Shown here: piece after piece, positions 11,402 through 22,841 of the stretch
How the letters are laid out: every line of letters starts with the position of its first letter
How positions within the stretch are numbered: position 1 is the first letter of the stretch
The notes under the pieces: generated by a model
Seen by the model: the letters and a program-made list of their open reading frames with translations, nothing else
The model's database searches: none
What the model was told of the DNA's origin: nothing
From: Geosiphon pyriformis
Lineage: Eukaryota > Glomeromycota > Glomeromycetes > Archaeosporales > Geosiphonaceae
Length of the DNA stretch: 64,000 bases
Assembly (NCBI GenBank): GCA_016748015.1
Contig: JAAOMT010000384.1
Location: 211,263-275,262 of the forward strand
Direction of reading: 5' to 3'
Position numbers and translations under genes: made by a program

Positions 11402-11468
11402 TATTGTTTTTTTCAAAAGAGAAGTTACTAATAGTTAAGTTGATTTGGTTTGAAAGGTTGTATTATTA

Positions 11469-12720
11469 CTAGATGGTAAGTCTAGAGAGAGTGTTAGTGT
11501 TTTGATGATTTGCTCCTTTGTGGTGTTGAATCTCATAGTCAAATTCATTCAAGTAGAGTATCTAGTAAGTTATTCATTTGTGTTCCAGCTTCTTTTTATT
11601 GCACAGCCAAACCAAGACTTGATGATCTGTTACCACTAAGAATTTTGCACTAAGAAGATATTAATTCCAGTAACTAGTGGCCCAAACTACTGCTAAACAT
11701 TCTTGTTCAGTAACTGAATAGTTTTTTTCTGCTGGTGTGAGGGACCTACTGGCATATGCTATAATATGTTCTCTGCCATCTTCATCTTTTTGTGAGAGGA
11801 CAGCACCAAGTCCATAACCAGATGTATCAGTGTAAAGGATAAAAGATTGGTCCAGATCAGATTGCTTGAGAATTGGTTCAATAACAAGTTTTTTCTTCAG
11901 AATTTCAAAAACTTTTTGTTAATAAGTGCCCCAGTGATAATTGACATTTTTTCTGAGTAGCTGATTAAGTGGAAAGATGATTTTGGAGAAATCCTTGATA
12001 AATTTATGATAGTAAGAAGCCAAATCAAGGAAAAAGCATAGTTCAGGAACATTTATTGGTTGTCTAATGTTTTGAACTTTTTCAACCTTAGCTGGGTCAG
12101 GGAAGATTCCATCTTTTGTAATAAGATGACCAAGAAACTAAGTGGATTGACATCCAAAAAAAGATTTAATTGGGTTGATCTTGAGACCAGTATTTCTGAG
12201 CAAGTCAAAAACTTTTTGCAAGTGTTCAAGATGTTCATTCCAGGTTTTTGAGTATACCATTATGTCATTCAAATAGACCAGAACAAAGTTTTCTTTTACT
12301 GTTTCAAACACTTTGTCCATTAAGCATTGAAAGGTGGGAGAAGCATTGGTGAGACCAAAAAGCATGAATGTGAATTCATAAGTGCCATATTTGGTAATAA
12401 AAACAGTTTTTTTTCTGCTTTCTGGATCCATCTCTACTTGCCAGAATCCAACAGTTAAGTCAATGGTTGAAAAGAAAGCAGCACTATTGAATTTATCTAG
12501 CATTGCATCAATTTTGGTGAGTAGGTATATGTCTCTTATAGTGATGGTATTTAATTGGTGGTAGTTGACACAGAAGCATAGAGTTCCACCTTTCTTGGAT
12601 ACCACTACAACTGGGAAAGCCTATTCACTCTTGGTTTCTTGTATGAATCCAAGATCTTTCATTCAGTTTATTTCTTTCTTGATAAACTCATCATTGTATC
12701 AATTGGATTGATAAGGCTTT
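11469..12720 (-). pseudogene. B1 reverse transcriptase and RNase H
   Basis: RT at 12640-12140 with FCVNYHQLNTITIRD, FFSTIDLTVGFWQVEMDPES, MLFGLTNASPTFQ and YLND, where the family YLDD has lost an Asp by a G-to-A change. The tether and RNase H follow (YTDTSGYGLGAVLSQ, VTEQECLAVVWA, VVTDHQVLVWL) to the TAG at complement(11469-11471) after LSRLTI. That stop position is shared with B3 and B5. Several internal stops make the copy inactive. Confidence 0.85.
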
Positions 12721-13976
12721 AAATGAATGGGATGAGTTTCTTTTGTGGTGATGGTGTGTTGTATCACATGAGTTTGTCTATGTGCATTACCTTCTTTTGA
12801 AATAACTGGGCTATTTCTAGCCAACAGATTTTCAATGTCCACTTTTCTTTTTTTAGGGGAAGGTTTTCTTTGTTCTACAACTAGTAATTGGATTTCAGAT
12901 GGTTCATTCTCAAAGAACTTCTGTACTATTTTTAGTTCTTCTCTGGATATCAAACTAATTGGTTCCCAATCTTTGTAATAGATCAGGCAGAACTTGTATT
13001 CATCACTAGGGAAATACAAAGGTTTATTGCACCAGCACCTGACACAAGAACCATACCATTAATAACTGTATTTTGCTTTCTTGCCAAGTTTTCTATCAAA
13101 GGTTCTTTTGAGAATATCATAGTAGAGCCAGCAGATCAGCTTGTCATTTACCATGATTCCTTTTTTGTCAGCTTTAACATTGTCTAGTGGCTTGCCATTG
13201 CTGGTGAAAATAGTATAAGCAAGTTCAGCAGTTTCTTTTTGTTCTTCTTGATCTTCTTCTTCATTGCTCTCATCATCATCTGATTCATCTGATTGTTCTT
13301 CTTCTTGGTTTTGCTTGGATACTGGAGGAGTTGTCCAATGGCAACATTTAACCACAATGGGCTTTTCATTACATCTGATAGTTAGCTCACAAAGTTCATA
13401 ATCAAGTAGTGCTTTAGCTTTTTTAAGCCATTCATTGCCAACAATTATGGTGTATTCTTTTGCTTCAGATACTTCCATATCAGTTTTAATGCTGATATCA
13501 TTGATGCGAACAGGAATAGCTTTGGCTATGCCCAGGTCTTTCTTCTTGTCATCATGTACATTGGTTATTGGTTGAGTGGAAGGCTCATCAATTTTTCTGC
13601 TAATTGCTTCAAGAAAGTGTTTGGCAATTACACTAACAGATGATCCACTGTCTAGGATCAGATCAATAAAGTAACCAGCCACTTGAGCTTTACAGATCAG
13701 AGGGGTAACATTGCTATTATCAGTGAGTTCAGCTTGGCGAGGTCATTTGTTGGTCTTTGGTGTTTTCTCCTTTGGTATTAATGATTTATGAAGATCTTTT
13801 CTAAACTGTAGATGAGTCATTAGTTGGCCAAATGTAATGTGTGCTGGGGTTTCTATGAGATCTTTAACAACAGAATAGGGGCCAGATTTTTGTATTATTT
13901 CTGGGGGTTCCAACTTTGGAGGATTTTTAAAAACTTTAGCTTTTGGGGGCTTATTGTTATCAGTAGTTGATGTGGA
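12721..13976 (-). pseudogene. B1 protease and acidic linker
   Basis: Aspartic protease with GYFIDLILDSGSSVSVIAKHF (13675-13610) and the C-terminal IIVGNEWLKKAKALLDYELC. A strongly acidic tract (13320-13240, NQEEEQSDESDDDESNEEED) follows, then a segment leading to the RT (LCLIYYKDWEPISLISREEL). Upstream residues PPKAKVFKNPPKLEPPEI (from about 13960) match B5 and B6. The frame has stops between 13019 and 13059. Confidence 0.8.
13963..13976 (-). repeat. Target-site duplication, half 1 of the split LINE insertion
   Basis: The minus strand reads TCCACATCAACTAC directly beside the 5' end of L2. The matching half, TCCACATCAACTGC, is at 22023-22036 beside the 3' end of L3. They differ by one G/A transition. 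Confidence 0.7.
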
Positions 13977-14102
13977 GGATGACTCCACAAAAACTTTTTT
14001 TCTCTCTTTGACTGCTACCATACAATTTACTATGGAAATTAAGTTTTTTGCAAAGAGATCTTTAAAACATAATATTTTATTACTAACACAATAGACTTAA
14101 AA
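13977..14102 (+). other. L2 5' UTR
   Basis: The LINE proper starts near 13993 with ACTTTTTTTCTCTCTTTG and shares this start with L3, L4 and L5. Positions 13977-13992 are a short filler that contains an inverted copy of part of the target (GTGGAG facing CTCCAC on the minus strand). No promoter motif is obvious. Confidence 0.5.
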
Positions 14103-16364
14103 GTGTCTGACAACTACACCTTTAGTGAAGTGACACCAGTCATGCAAAGAAGTATAAATGAAGAGACTATTAAAAATAATAACCAAGTAGAATTAAACAT
14201 AGCTTCTGCTATAGACAAAGAAGAAAACAACACAATTTCACATAAACTGACAACAGTGGAAACTGCTAAGTCTATTACACCTCCATTCAGATTTGAAACT
14301 AACAACAGACAATTTAGAACTGTAAACACAAGTAGTAGAGATGACACACCTTTCAGAATTACTAACACAGCAAAAAGAACAGCTCCACATAGGCAAGTGG
14401 CAGACTTTTCTCCAACAACAGACAACAGACTAGAAGGAAAACTGACAAAAAGTACAAACACATTGGAAGAATAAGTGTAAAAGGGCTAACTGAAAAATTC
14501 AACCAAGTAATTAAAGAAGACTTATCCAAAAACATAACAACACAAACCAACAACTTTGTTTTACAACCAATGTTCAACAAAGGGGGAAATAGCAACAAAT
14601 TCCAAATGAAAGCTTGGACTGGTGAAAAGGGGGCCTTAAAGTCTCTGAAAAAAATAGATAGACCTTCAAAAACACCTAAAAAAGACAGTAAAAGAGCTGC
14701 ACAAATAGAAGCTGCTTTGAGAAAGTGCAATCTTGATATTTTGAACAGGATTAACAGTGGAAATTCTGTGGTGGAAAATGAGGAGCAAATGAACAATTTA
14801 TTTGTTGCAAACAAAGATAAGGCTGATATGAATGACACTGCAGAGGACATGGAAGACTCTGAATTGGGCTTGTCTAGCAGAATAGCAAGTCCAAGTCCAG
14901 GCCAATATAGGAGTAAATCACTTGGCAAAAAACCCATGTTCATGGAACCAAACTACGAGGAAGGATGGAAAACTGTGGTTCATGGAACAAAGAGACATGT
15001 GCTCTTTGTGCAGGCATTAGATATACTGGAAAAAAACATGGGAAAAAAGGTGGGATGGATTTACAACCTGCTGGGGGATGTTAGCTATCTCTTGGAGGCT
15101 GTGATGGCAAAAAACCAAAAAATCAGAATGGATTTCCCTTAAGTGGCTGGAAGGGATCAGGCCAAAGAAGTCCTAGCAAATAAGGAAATAGATTCTTTTC
15201 TGATGGCTATTAATGGCATTACCAACCTGATGGCAGGCCAAAGGAAAGTCCTGGTGAGAGATATTCCCTTAGGAATTTCAGATAGAGAAGTAGGAGCTGT
15301 CATGAAAGAATTTGGTGAAGTTAAAAAAAGTGACTGAAAAATGGCAATCAGCTGTGGTTGAGTATAACAACCAGGAAGAGGCAACCAAAGCCATAAACCA
15401 ATGGTCAACCATGATCAGAAGGATGCAGTCAGAATTTATCCAATGATTGGAACCCAAAAAGTTGTTGAGCAGAGAAAAACCTGGGAAGCTAAATTGGTGG
15501 ACTTACCACAAAATTGTACTGCTCACTACTTGAGTACCACACTGGACCAGATCAAAGCCCAATCTTGCTTTATCCCAAGAACTAGCAAGAATTACACAAG
15601 GATGGGCTGTGCTTACATAGGATTTGACAGTAAAGCCAGCCACAACAGTGCTACCAAAAAGCCCTTAGTAATTGGAGACACATTGGTGCATTGGGTACCT
15701 ACTGATGCCAAAGAGTGTCACTTTTGTTACCAAGTAGGGCATTTAGTCTCCAAATGTCCAATTCTACACAAGAAGAAGGAAGGAGATACAAAGAAAGCTA
15801 CCAACAATATTAGATTGGCAAAGCTGTATGTTAGAAAGAATGTTCCAGAGGAATCCATCAAAGACTTTGGTGGAAAATTATATGCCGAAATGGTTGCACT
15901 CAGACTGCCTCATAAGCTAAATAACACAAACTCAAACAGATCTCCGAGAACTGGTCTACAAGTGAACAATAAAGAAGGACAACCAAAAAAGGGGATCAAC
16001 CAACTATGGAAGGCTGAAATTGATAAATTGAGACAACAGATTAACAAAATGGCCAAACTGCTGAGTGCTGTGACTGCCAAGCTTGGAGTAACAGTAGAAA
16101 AAGAAAAAGACATATTGGTTGCTCAACAGCAAAGTAACATCTCAGAAAATAAAAGAGGCAGAGACCAGGGTACTAAGCCAGAGCACTACATCTAAGTCTG
16201 ACCTGGAAGAGAAAAAAGAGGCATATGATCCAGAGAGGGAAATTAGGGTAATTAAAGAAACATTGGAACCCATTCTGGAGTTGCTAAAGCAAGTAAAAAA
16301 ACAGGGTGGCTGGGGCGATCCTGCTGCTGGGGAATCTAAACTTATAGAAACAGATGATGTGTAG
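14103..16364 (+). pseudogene. L2 ORF1: RRM-like and CCHC RNA-binding protein
   Basis: ORF1 proteins coat LINE RNA. The N-terminal 300 residues are low-complexity Ser/Thr/Asn/Lys-rich. An RRM-like fold follows (VLVRDIPLGISDREVGAVMK ... SAVVEYNNQEEATKAIN, 15250-15400), then RKTWEAKLVDLPQNCTAHYL, CFIPRTSKNYTRMGCAYIGF and the knuckle CHFCYQVGHLVSKC (about 15718-15760). A Lys/Glu-rich C-terminus follows. The start codon is GTG here and in L3 and L5, but ATG in L4. Frameshifts near 14440, 15340-15400 and 16130 and a stop at 15142 break it. The stop TAG (16362) overlaps the ORF2 start. Confidence 0.85.
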
Positions 16365-19300
16365 CACACCTGATCCCAACACAGAACAGAACTATTCCAA
16401 CATCAATACTTGGAAAGTTGGTACTATTAATGTTAGAGAACTTAATAATCCTGGCAAAGCTGAAAAAGTGCTACAATGGTGTATAGGAGAATAATTTGAC
16501 TTCATAATTATTACAGAAACTTAACTAACTCCTACCAAAGAAAAGGAAGTATTTTTTAGCTCTGATGAATACCACACCTTTTGGAAGTCAAGTGCTGAGA
16601 AACAAATGGGATGCACCATGTGGAAACAATCAAGGAATATCATGGGAGGCTGTTACATTTGGTGTTGAAATTTAGGGGTAGAATCAGTGTGCATATAGTA
16701 GGGTTGTACATGCCTGCTTCCAAATCACCTACTGAGAAGGCAGTAGCAAAGGAGATCAGAAAACTTTTGGGAGACATTGTGCAAAACAAAGAGATAATCA
16801 TAGTTGCAGGTGATTTGAATGAAGATATGTCATCCAAATCACTTGAGGAAACATTTGCTACAAATAAGGTCAAAGCCTGTTCTACTGCTACAACATTGCA
16901 ACATATGAATTTGGTGAACACACATGGAGCTTATACAATAAACAATCCAGAAAAGACATGGGCATCAAATGGAGTACAAAGAAGATTAGACTATGTGTTT
17001 ACTGATGTAGTTACAGCCTCAATGGTTACAAATATTGGGGTGGTAGATGTTAATGAATTATTTAGCACTGATCACAAAGCAGTAATAACAATGTTCTGAT
17101 CTGACAGAATCAAATCTGGAAGAAAGAAAAGTAGCATGACTATGATTGATGTTAAAAAAACATCTGGGGTACAATGGGAAATCTATGCAAGAGAAACTGA
17201 TCAATTGACAGATGAAGCACAAAAAAAATCAGTAGATAACTGCAATGATAATCTAAACCAGATGTGGCTTACAATCAAGAAGACTGTGTTACAAGCTGCT
17301 GACTGCCTACCAAAAAGGAAAGTGGAAGCCCAATCTACACACACTAAGAAAGAATGTATGGATCACAAACTTGTTAAGATTATTGCTGATATAATCAAAC
17401 AAATAAGAATAAACAATACAGATATGTATGATATCAATATTATGCAGTTGTTGGCTAAATGAAAACAGCTGAAACCTGATGCAGTAACTGCATATCTGAT
17501 AACTCTCCCAAAAGATAAGCTTATTACAGAATTAATCAGCATTAAGAAAGAATACAGATCAACACTGCAAGCTAGAATCAGGCTACAACAACAGAGACAG
17601 ATCATGGACAATATGATTAAAAGACAACAAAACTTTGAACTAAACAAAGGAGCAATGATCAAAAGCATTTTGACAAAGAATAGTACTAGACCATGTCATT
17701 GAAGAAGGCAAATTTCATGACAATCTTGATGAAATCAAAAAGCTGGTAAACAAAAAAGCTCAAGGTTGGACTAGAACAAGAATTCTTGAACCTGAGCTAT
17801 GGAAAAGTTGGGAAAACAGGTTTAAGCCAATTGACAGCATTCCAGATCATGCCTTTGATAGTGTGATGACTGAAATAACAAATGAAGAATTTGAACACAT
17901 ACTAAGTCACACATCTCACAACAAAGCCCCTGGCCCATCAGGCATTCAAGCTGAGCTCTGAAGGAAAGCTGGGCCTAACACCAAGTCCAAACTGAGAACA
18001 TTGCTTAATACATGCATAGAATTGGCAAACATGCCAGAGGAGTGGAGAATAGCACAAGTCATACTGATTCCAAAGCCAAAAGAATGAGGTGGCAATATTG
18101 ACATTACCAGACCAATCACACTCATTGAAAGTACCAGAAAAATCTTAACAAAGATTCTAACTGCAAGGATATCAAAAGCATGTGAGCTACACAATGTCCT
18201 AAAAAGTTACAACACCTCAGTTTTAAAGAATACCTCTACAGCTGTGCCAATTTATGTAATTAATGCTGTAGCTGAGCATGCAAGAGAATTTGGTAATGAG
18301 GCCTGGTTTACATTTCAGGACATGAAAAAGGGATATGATTCAGTTGGTTGGAAACCCATGGAAGCTGCACTAAAAAGAATCAAGATAAACAATAGGTTTA
18401 CTAAGCTGTTTGGCTTGATGCATAACAACAGGAGTAATAGAATCATAACCAAGTTTGGATTAAGTGATGAATATCATGTACAAGATGGGCTAGATCAGGG
18501 GGAAACAAGCTCACCCATTATGTAAAGGATTTTTTATGACCCCTTACTGTGTGAAGTGAAAGAGACCAATTATAGCCAAGGGTACAAACTAACAGCTGAG
18601 TGGAAAAAGTGGGACAATCATATGGACACACAATCTCTGTTGGTATTAGTAAATCACCTTGCCTTTGTTGATAACACCGTGTGAATAGCAAACTCAAGAC
18701 AGGGAATGCAGAGTATTCTAGACACAGCCAGCTCCTTCTTTAGAATGGTGGACATTGAGATCAACTTGGATAAGACTGAAACAATGGTGGTCAGATCCTC
18801 TAAGAAAAAATCAGTGGCAGTTGAGCCACTGATATTTGGGCCAAACAAACAACCTCTGAAACTGCTGGATCCATCTACATGTACCAGATATTTGGGAGTG
18901 TAGATCAGAGCTGATGAAAAAAATGAAACTGTACTAAAAATGATTGGATCTGACATTGAAGCAGTGTGTGGAGTTATTAGGAAAAAACACATTACTGAAA
19001 AGCAGATGATCTACATTTTCAACAGTGTACTAAGTCCAGCAATAGAATTTAGATCTTAATTGACCCATATTCCAAATAGTTGGGCCAGAAGATGAACTTC
19101 AAAGATCTCAGCCACTGTAAAGAAAAAGGCTAGACTTTCAGTAGATTTCCCAGCCAGTGTCATGCATCACTCATCCTTGTATAACTTGTTTAAAATTGAT
19201 GATATACAAGCAAAAAGCAAGATCACAGATTTGTTAGTTAGATTGAACAGTAATGATATTGCTGAAATGGCTACCAAAATTAGACTAGCCAATTTACCAC

Positions 19301-19628
19301 AAAAATGGTCAGCTCATAATATACTTGAATATCCCACTGATGAATGACCTAAGCCAGAGGCTAATCTTAAAGACAATATCATGCAGATTATGAGGGAAAG
19401 GGGCATCTCACTCAAAAGCTCTGGTAACACAGATGAGATACCTGAATTTTCAAGACCACAAGCACACTTAATTGAGACCACTATAGCTTCATGTGCAATC
19501 TACACCAAAGTTAGAGGCTTACTAAGGAAAGAGAACATTTTGTATTTGCATCAAATGCAGAACAGAGATGGATCATTAATGACATGGATGGACTTCACAA
19601 GAAGATACAGACAGAGTGACAATGGTAG
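16354..19628 (+). pseudogene. L2 ORF2: APE endonuclease and RT (3' part missing)
   Basis: Two adjacent ATGs (16354, 16357) overlap the ORF1 stop. The endonuclease starts with TWKVGTINVREL and FIIITET and continues at 16611-17099 with NKEIIIVAGDLNED, WASNGVQRRLDYVFTDVV and FSTDHKAV. The RT has HNKAPGPSGIQAEL, FTFQDMKKGYDSV, GLDQGETSSPIM and FVDN at the catalytic site (second Asp lost), with TGA right after (18682). The thumb continues to 19623, where the B2 LTR cuts the frame. RNase H and the C-terminal knuckle are missing. Frameshifts near 16605 and several Trp-to-stop changes make it non-functional. Confidence 0.85.
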
Positions 19629-19716
19629 TGTTATGGTTGAAACCCATAATTTTTATTAATTATCACATGTATTAGCCACTGATGTCATATAATTAGCCAC
19701 TCTATTTTTAGATAGT

Positions 19717-19740
19717 GATCATTGACCTGGTCATTGACCA
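19717..19740 (+). repeat. LTR 12-bp minisatellite, 2 units
   Basis: Two units of the GATTATTGACCT type (GATCATTGACCT, GGTCATTGACCA). The copy number differs in every LTR of the family in this window. Confidence 0.75.
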
Positions 19741-19751
19741 CTTTCAATAGC

Positions 19752-19758
19752 TATATAA
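19752..19758 (+). promoter_or_regulatory. B2 LTR TATA box
   Basis: TATATAA, flanked by TAGC and GCAATAA, about 10 bp after the minisatellite. Conserved at 38167 and 60966, absent from the 53786 LTR. Transcription probably starts shortly downstream; inferred. Confidence 0.55.
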
Positions 19759-20264
19759 GCAATAAGTCTCTTAGCTGTAGAAAATCATCTCTTAGACAAG
19801 AATCAAATAAATAAAAATAACAACTTTCATCTCAATCATTCTCTTATCGCTAATTTCCCTTTCCCTACCTTTAAGTATCCAAACATCTTAGGATAAAAGA
19901 TTACTTGTTGGCCTTTTCCTGATGTATATAATTGTAGCATTTGAAGATTATTTGAATAAACGTGACTAAAAAGCACAAGTTGATACCTAATATTGAATTC
20001 TAAGAGTGCCGACATGAGGCATAGAATTATACCAGTGGTAATCAATTGTTGACAGTACAGACTATCCTTCTACCTTCAGATTCCCCAGTTACTTTTGAAA
20101 AGAATAGCGACTGAGATATTTTATGAGACTGATCTTGCACATTAAATCCATATTCATTCAATTCACTCATTGAAGTTAAATCCTCTTTGATTATTTCCAT
20201 CACCCTACAATTCTGTTCTCTCTTACTATCCATTAGCTTGTTACTCCAATCCATAACATAAAAG

Positions 20265-20281
20265 TGGTGCTCCCTGTAAGG
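20265..20281 (+). other. B2 primer-binding site
   Basis: TGGTGCTCCCTGTAAGG, six nucleotides after the LTR end. The same site occurs at 54433 and 61490. The TGG start fits a tRNA 3' end; the tRNA is not identified. Confidence 0.55.
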
Positions 20282-20310
20282 TTGTCAAAATCCACTTTGT
20301 TTCCTATTGT

Positions 20311-21852
20311 ATGGGTGATTATTCATACCTGCCACAACAATCAGAAGAACACTTTAAAGCACACAACAAAAATGATCTAGACTTTATTGAACTCAATCTT
20401 TTGCTCTCTTGCTTGATTTGCTTTCCCATTGAAGAACAATCCAGCAAACAATTCCAAGACTTTTGGAACTGGTTCTTGAACGAGCATTCAGCTGAAACCT
20501 ACACAGCTTATACAATCTATTACTTTGACCAAGCTTATTTTGAAGATGACTTTGAAGGAAGAAACAACAGTATCAATCAGCTTTTATATTCTGCAATCTT
20601 TGAACAACAGCCCCCTGATTTTGAATATCTGAATCATCAAATCCACATTTGGATTGCTGCCCATCAATCAACAGAAACTCCTCTTGAAGCAGAAGAAGAA
20701 AGCTATCAAACTGCTCCTGTTTTTGATTTTTTTTCAAGTGAATCAGAACACTCCACACAAACAGTTACACCTGAACCAATGGCTCAAAAATCTCTGCAAC
20801 AAAACATTCTGATTGCCCTCCAAGGTATACAGACTGCTTTAGAGCAAAGAAACAACACCCCATTACCATTATTCAGAGGTAATGCCCAAGATCCAATTGA
20901 ATGGTTGGATGACTTTGAGAGAGCTGCTACAGCCAACCAATATGATGATGAGTACAAGTTTCAAATTGTTGGTGGCTACCTCCAAGGCTCTCCTGCTACC
21001 TGGTTCTCACAGGAAACTGATGCTGGTGCTTACCAAAAAATCATTAGATGGACACCAACAAATGCTGGAGAAGAAAACACTTCTTTTACAATCTGGTTTG
21101 AAACTAAATTTAGAACTCCTATCTTAATATCTAAATGGTGCATGGAATTAGAAAAAAGAACCCAAGGTCTTGGTGAAGTTGTAACTGAGTATGCCAAAGC
21201 AATCAGAAAATTAATCAAGTGAGTAGATTCTGGAAAAAACTGGACAGAAGAGCAAAAGATTTATTCCTTTACAAAAGGATTAAGAACTGATCTTTCCTAT
21301 ACTCTTTGGTCTCTCCTGGTTCTGAAAGACAATCTTACAATGAACATAGCTATTGAGCTTGCCCAACGAATTGAAGATAACCAAAGGATGCATTTGGGAT
21401 CCACACTTCCAGTTTTTGCTCCTGTTCCTATTATGGCCTCTGCTCCTCAATGGCTGCCACTTCTTTCACTGCTCAAACTCCAGATCCCAATGAACAATTA
21501 ATAAATAGACTCACAGCCAATCTTGCCCATTTGTTAGAACCCTTAGCTCAAGCAGTCAGAGAAAATCAACAACTCCAAAGACCCAGATTTGAACCCTGTT
21601 TTAATCAACCCCAACAACTCCCTTATCAAAGACAACAAAATCGTGTTTTATCACTGTGGATTAACTGGACATTTCTCCAGAGATTGCAACAATTCTCCCC
21701 TGCCTCCTCCAGCTCCTAGAAACAATGACAATCAAAACAACAGAACCATCAATAACAATGTCTCCAATCAAAAAACCAATCATGCCAACATCAATTTCTT
21801 TGAAGAGGATCCCTTAGTTGAAGCTACTGTTTATTAGTCTTTAAACTGGTAG
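20311..21852 (+). pseudogene. B2 gag
   Basis: Begins at ATG (MGDYSYLPQQSEEHFKAHNK), 52 nt after the LTR. The N-terminal domain (about 150 residues, FQDFWNWFLNEHSAETYTAY) is specific to this family. The capsid core follows (PLPLFRGNAQDPIEWLDDFE ... LQGSPATWFSQE, about 20865-21015), then WTEEQKIYSFTKGL and a knuckle. The knuckle segment FYHCGLTGHFSRDCNN (21650-21700) has lost its first Cys and is preceded by a frameshift. In-frame stops occur at 21220 (Gln in B6) and near 21450. The gag stop TAG (21850) comes just after the TTTAAAC heptamer. Confidence 0.85.
21840..21846 (+). promoter_or_regulatory. B2 TTTAAAC frameshift heptamer
   Basis: In the gag frame this reads T TTA AAC, then TGG TAG. 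It is a canonical X XXY YYZ site for -1 slippage, and the -1 frame leads into the protease (KLVGAPPKGE...). Identical in B5 (56020) and B6 (63077). Confidence 0.7.
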
Positions 21853-22022
21853 GTGCACCTCCAAAGGGTGAGAGTGCAAGCCAATCAGAAGAAAACCTTT
21901 TTTATGCTTTTAACTTAACTGATGATGACCATGACATAGATGAACTTGCAATCAACACTTCTGAATCAACAAAAAAGAAGAAGAAAGCCAAGGTTGATTT
22001 TGTTATAGATCCAAAGAAAACC

Positions 22023-22036
22023 TCCACATCAACTGC
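22023..22036 (+). repeat. Target-site duplication, half 2 of the split LINE insertion
   Basis: TCCACATCAACTGC immediately before the 13-nt T run that is the antisense 3' end of L3. It pairs with 13963-13976 and supports one LINE insertion later split by an inversion. Confidence 0.7.
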
Positions 22037-22450
22037 TTTTTTTTTTTTTGTTAATGTATAGCCATGCTGGTCTTTTATTAGTTTTGCCCCACCTGAAAAT
22101 ATAGCATTTTCATAAAGCCAACTCACTCAATAATTTAAATTACAAGATGTGGCTAACCACTAAGTGGTTAAGCCTAACTACATGCTAATATAACCAAAAA
22201 ACCTAAGGGGTATCACACTATCACATAAATTAACTTTACTACTAAGACTCTCATTAAGTATCTTATTACAACTTGTGAATCTATCACCCATTTTAACTCT
22301 GGTTTTGCCACTATCACTACCACTACTCTTTAATATTTTATGTACATTAGACACATTTGATATGCTCCTCTTAGCAATGTTATCAATACTTACAGATTTC
22401 TCACACTCAGTTTGTAATTTGCAACGTTCTTTCCACAATCTTTTTCTTGC
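22037..22450 (-). repeat. L3 3' UTR and tail
   Basis: Contains the palindrome TAACCACTAAGTGGTTA (22154-22170) and ends CATTAAC-like before the tail. The second stem seen in L1 and the H tails is not kept in the same form here (GAAAATGCTATATTTTC instead). No ORF. Confidence 0.75.
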
Positions 22451-22790
22451 TTAAGTCACCACCCATTTACACACCTTAATTAATATATTATTGTTAGTCT
22501 TCTGATCAATATCAGCAAATGCATTGATTCTCCCAAATTGCTTATTGATTAATCCTTTGCATAACAGGTCTATGTTGGATGTTGACTTGATGTACTCATT
22601 AGACAAGACCACCCTTTCAGCATGGTCTGAAGATCTATGTTTTTTTCCTACAGCTTTTGACAAGCACAGCATCCACTCTTTTTTTATGTCATCTATTAGT
22701 GTCTTGCCCCTCTGAGTACTTAGAGAGCATTCCCAAAAGTGCCAGTTGGTTTCAACTTCCATGTAACATACTTTGCAAAGGTTGTTTAAA

Positions 22791-22807
22791 TACACCTGGG
22801 GACATCT
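22791..22807 (+). repeat. H1 target-site duplication, left copy
   Basis: TACACCTGGGGACATCT. The right copy at 25242-25258 reads TACACTTGAGAACATCT. The three differences are all transitions. Both lie in L3 ORF2 sequence that becomes continuous when H1 is removed. Confidence 0.85.
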
Positions 22808-22841
22808 ATTACTAAAAAAAACTCTTTCTCTCCTAAATTTC

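Larger units (their letters stand above)
11017..13976 (-). mobile_element. Ty3/gypsy element B1 (pro-RT-RNase H-integrase segment)
   Basis: Minus-strand family B internal segment. It starts in the region just before the protease at 13976 and is cut in the integrase at 11017 by the L1 A tail. Its 13963-13976 end is one copy of a LINE target duplication whose partner sits at the end of B2 (22023-22036), so B1 and B2 are probably the two halves of a single element. Confidence 0.85.
13977..19628 (+). mobile_element. LINE L2, 5' complete, 3' cut by the B2 LTR
   Basis: Carries the 5' UTR, ORF1 and ORF2 up to the region between RT and RNase H. It is interrupted at 19628 by the start of an LTR (TGTTATGG), preceded by GGTAG, a likely 5-bp LTR target duplication whose partner is not in the window. 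L2 matches L3 over its whole length in inverted orientation. Confidence 0.9.
19629..20258 (+). repeat. B2 5' LTR (630 bp)
   Basis: Runs from TGTTATGGTTGAAAC to CATAACA. The same boundaries recur at 38055-38694, 53786-54426 and 60759-61483. It contains a 12-bp minisatellite (2 units here) and a TATA box. Confidence 0.9.
19629..22036 (+). mobile_element. Ty3/gypsy element B2 (5' LTR and gag)
   Basis: 5' half of a family B element: LTR, primer site, gag and the start of the pro frame. It stops at 22036, where the T run of L3 (LINE 3' end, antisense) begins. The lost downstream part corresponds to B1. Confidence 0.9.

Noticed and set aside
13743-14021. Short protein starting MVAVKERKKVFVESS before the B1 protease region
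   Set aside because: Its first residues come from the antisense LINE 5' end at the L2/B1 junction; not a real start.
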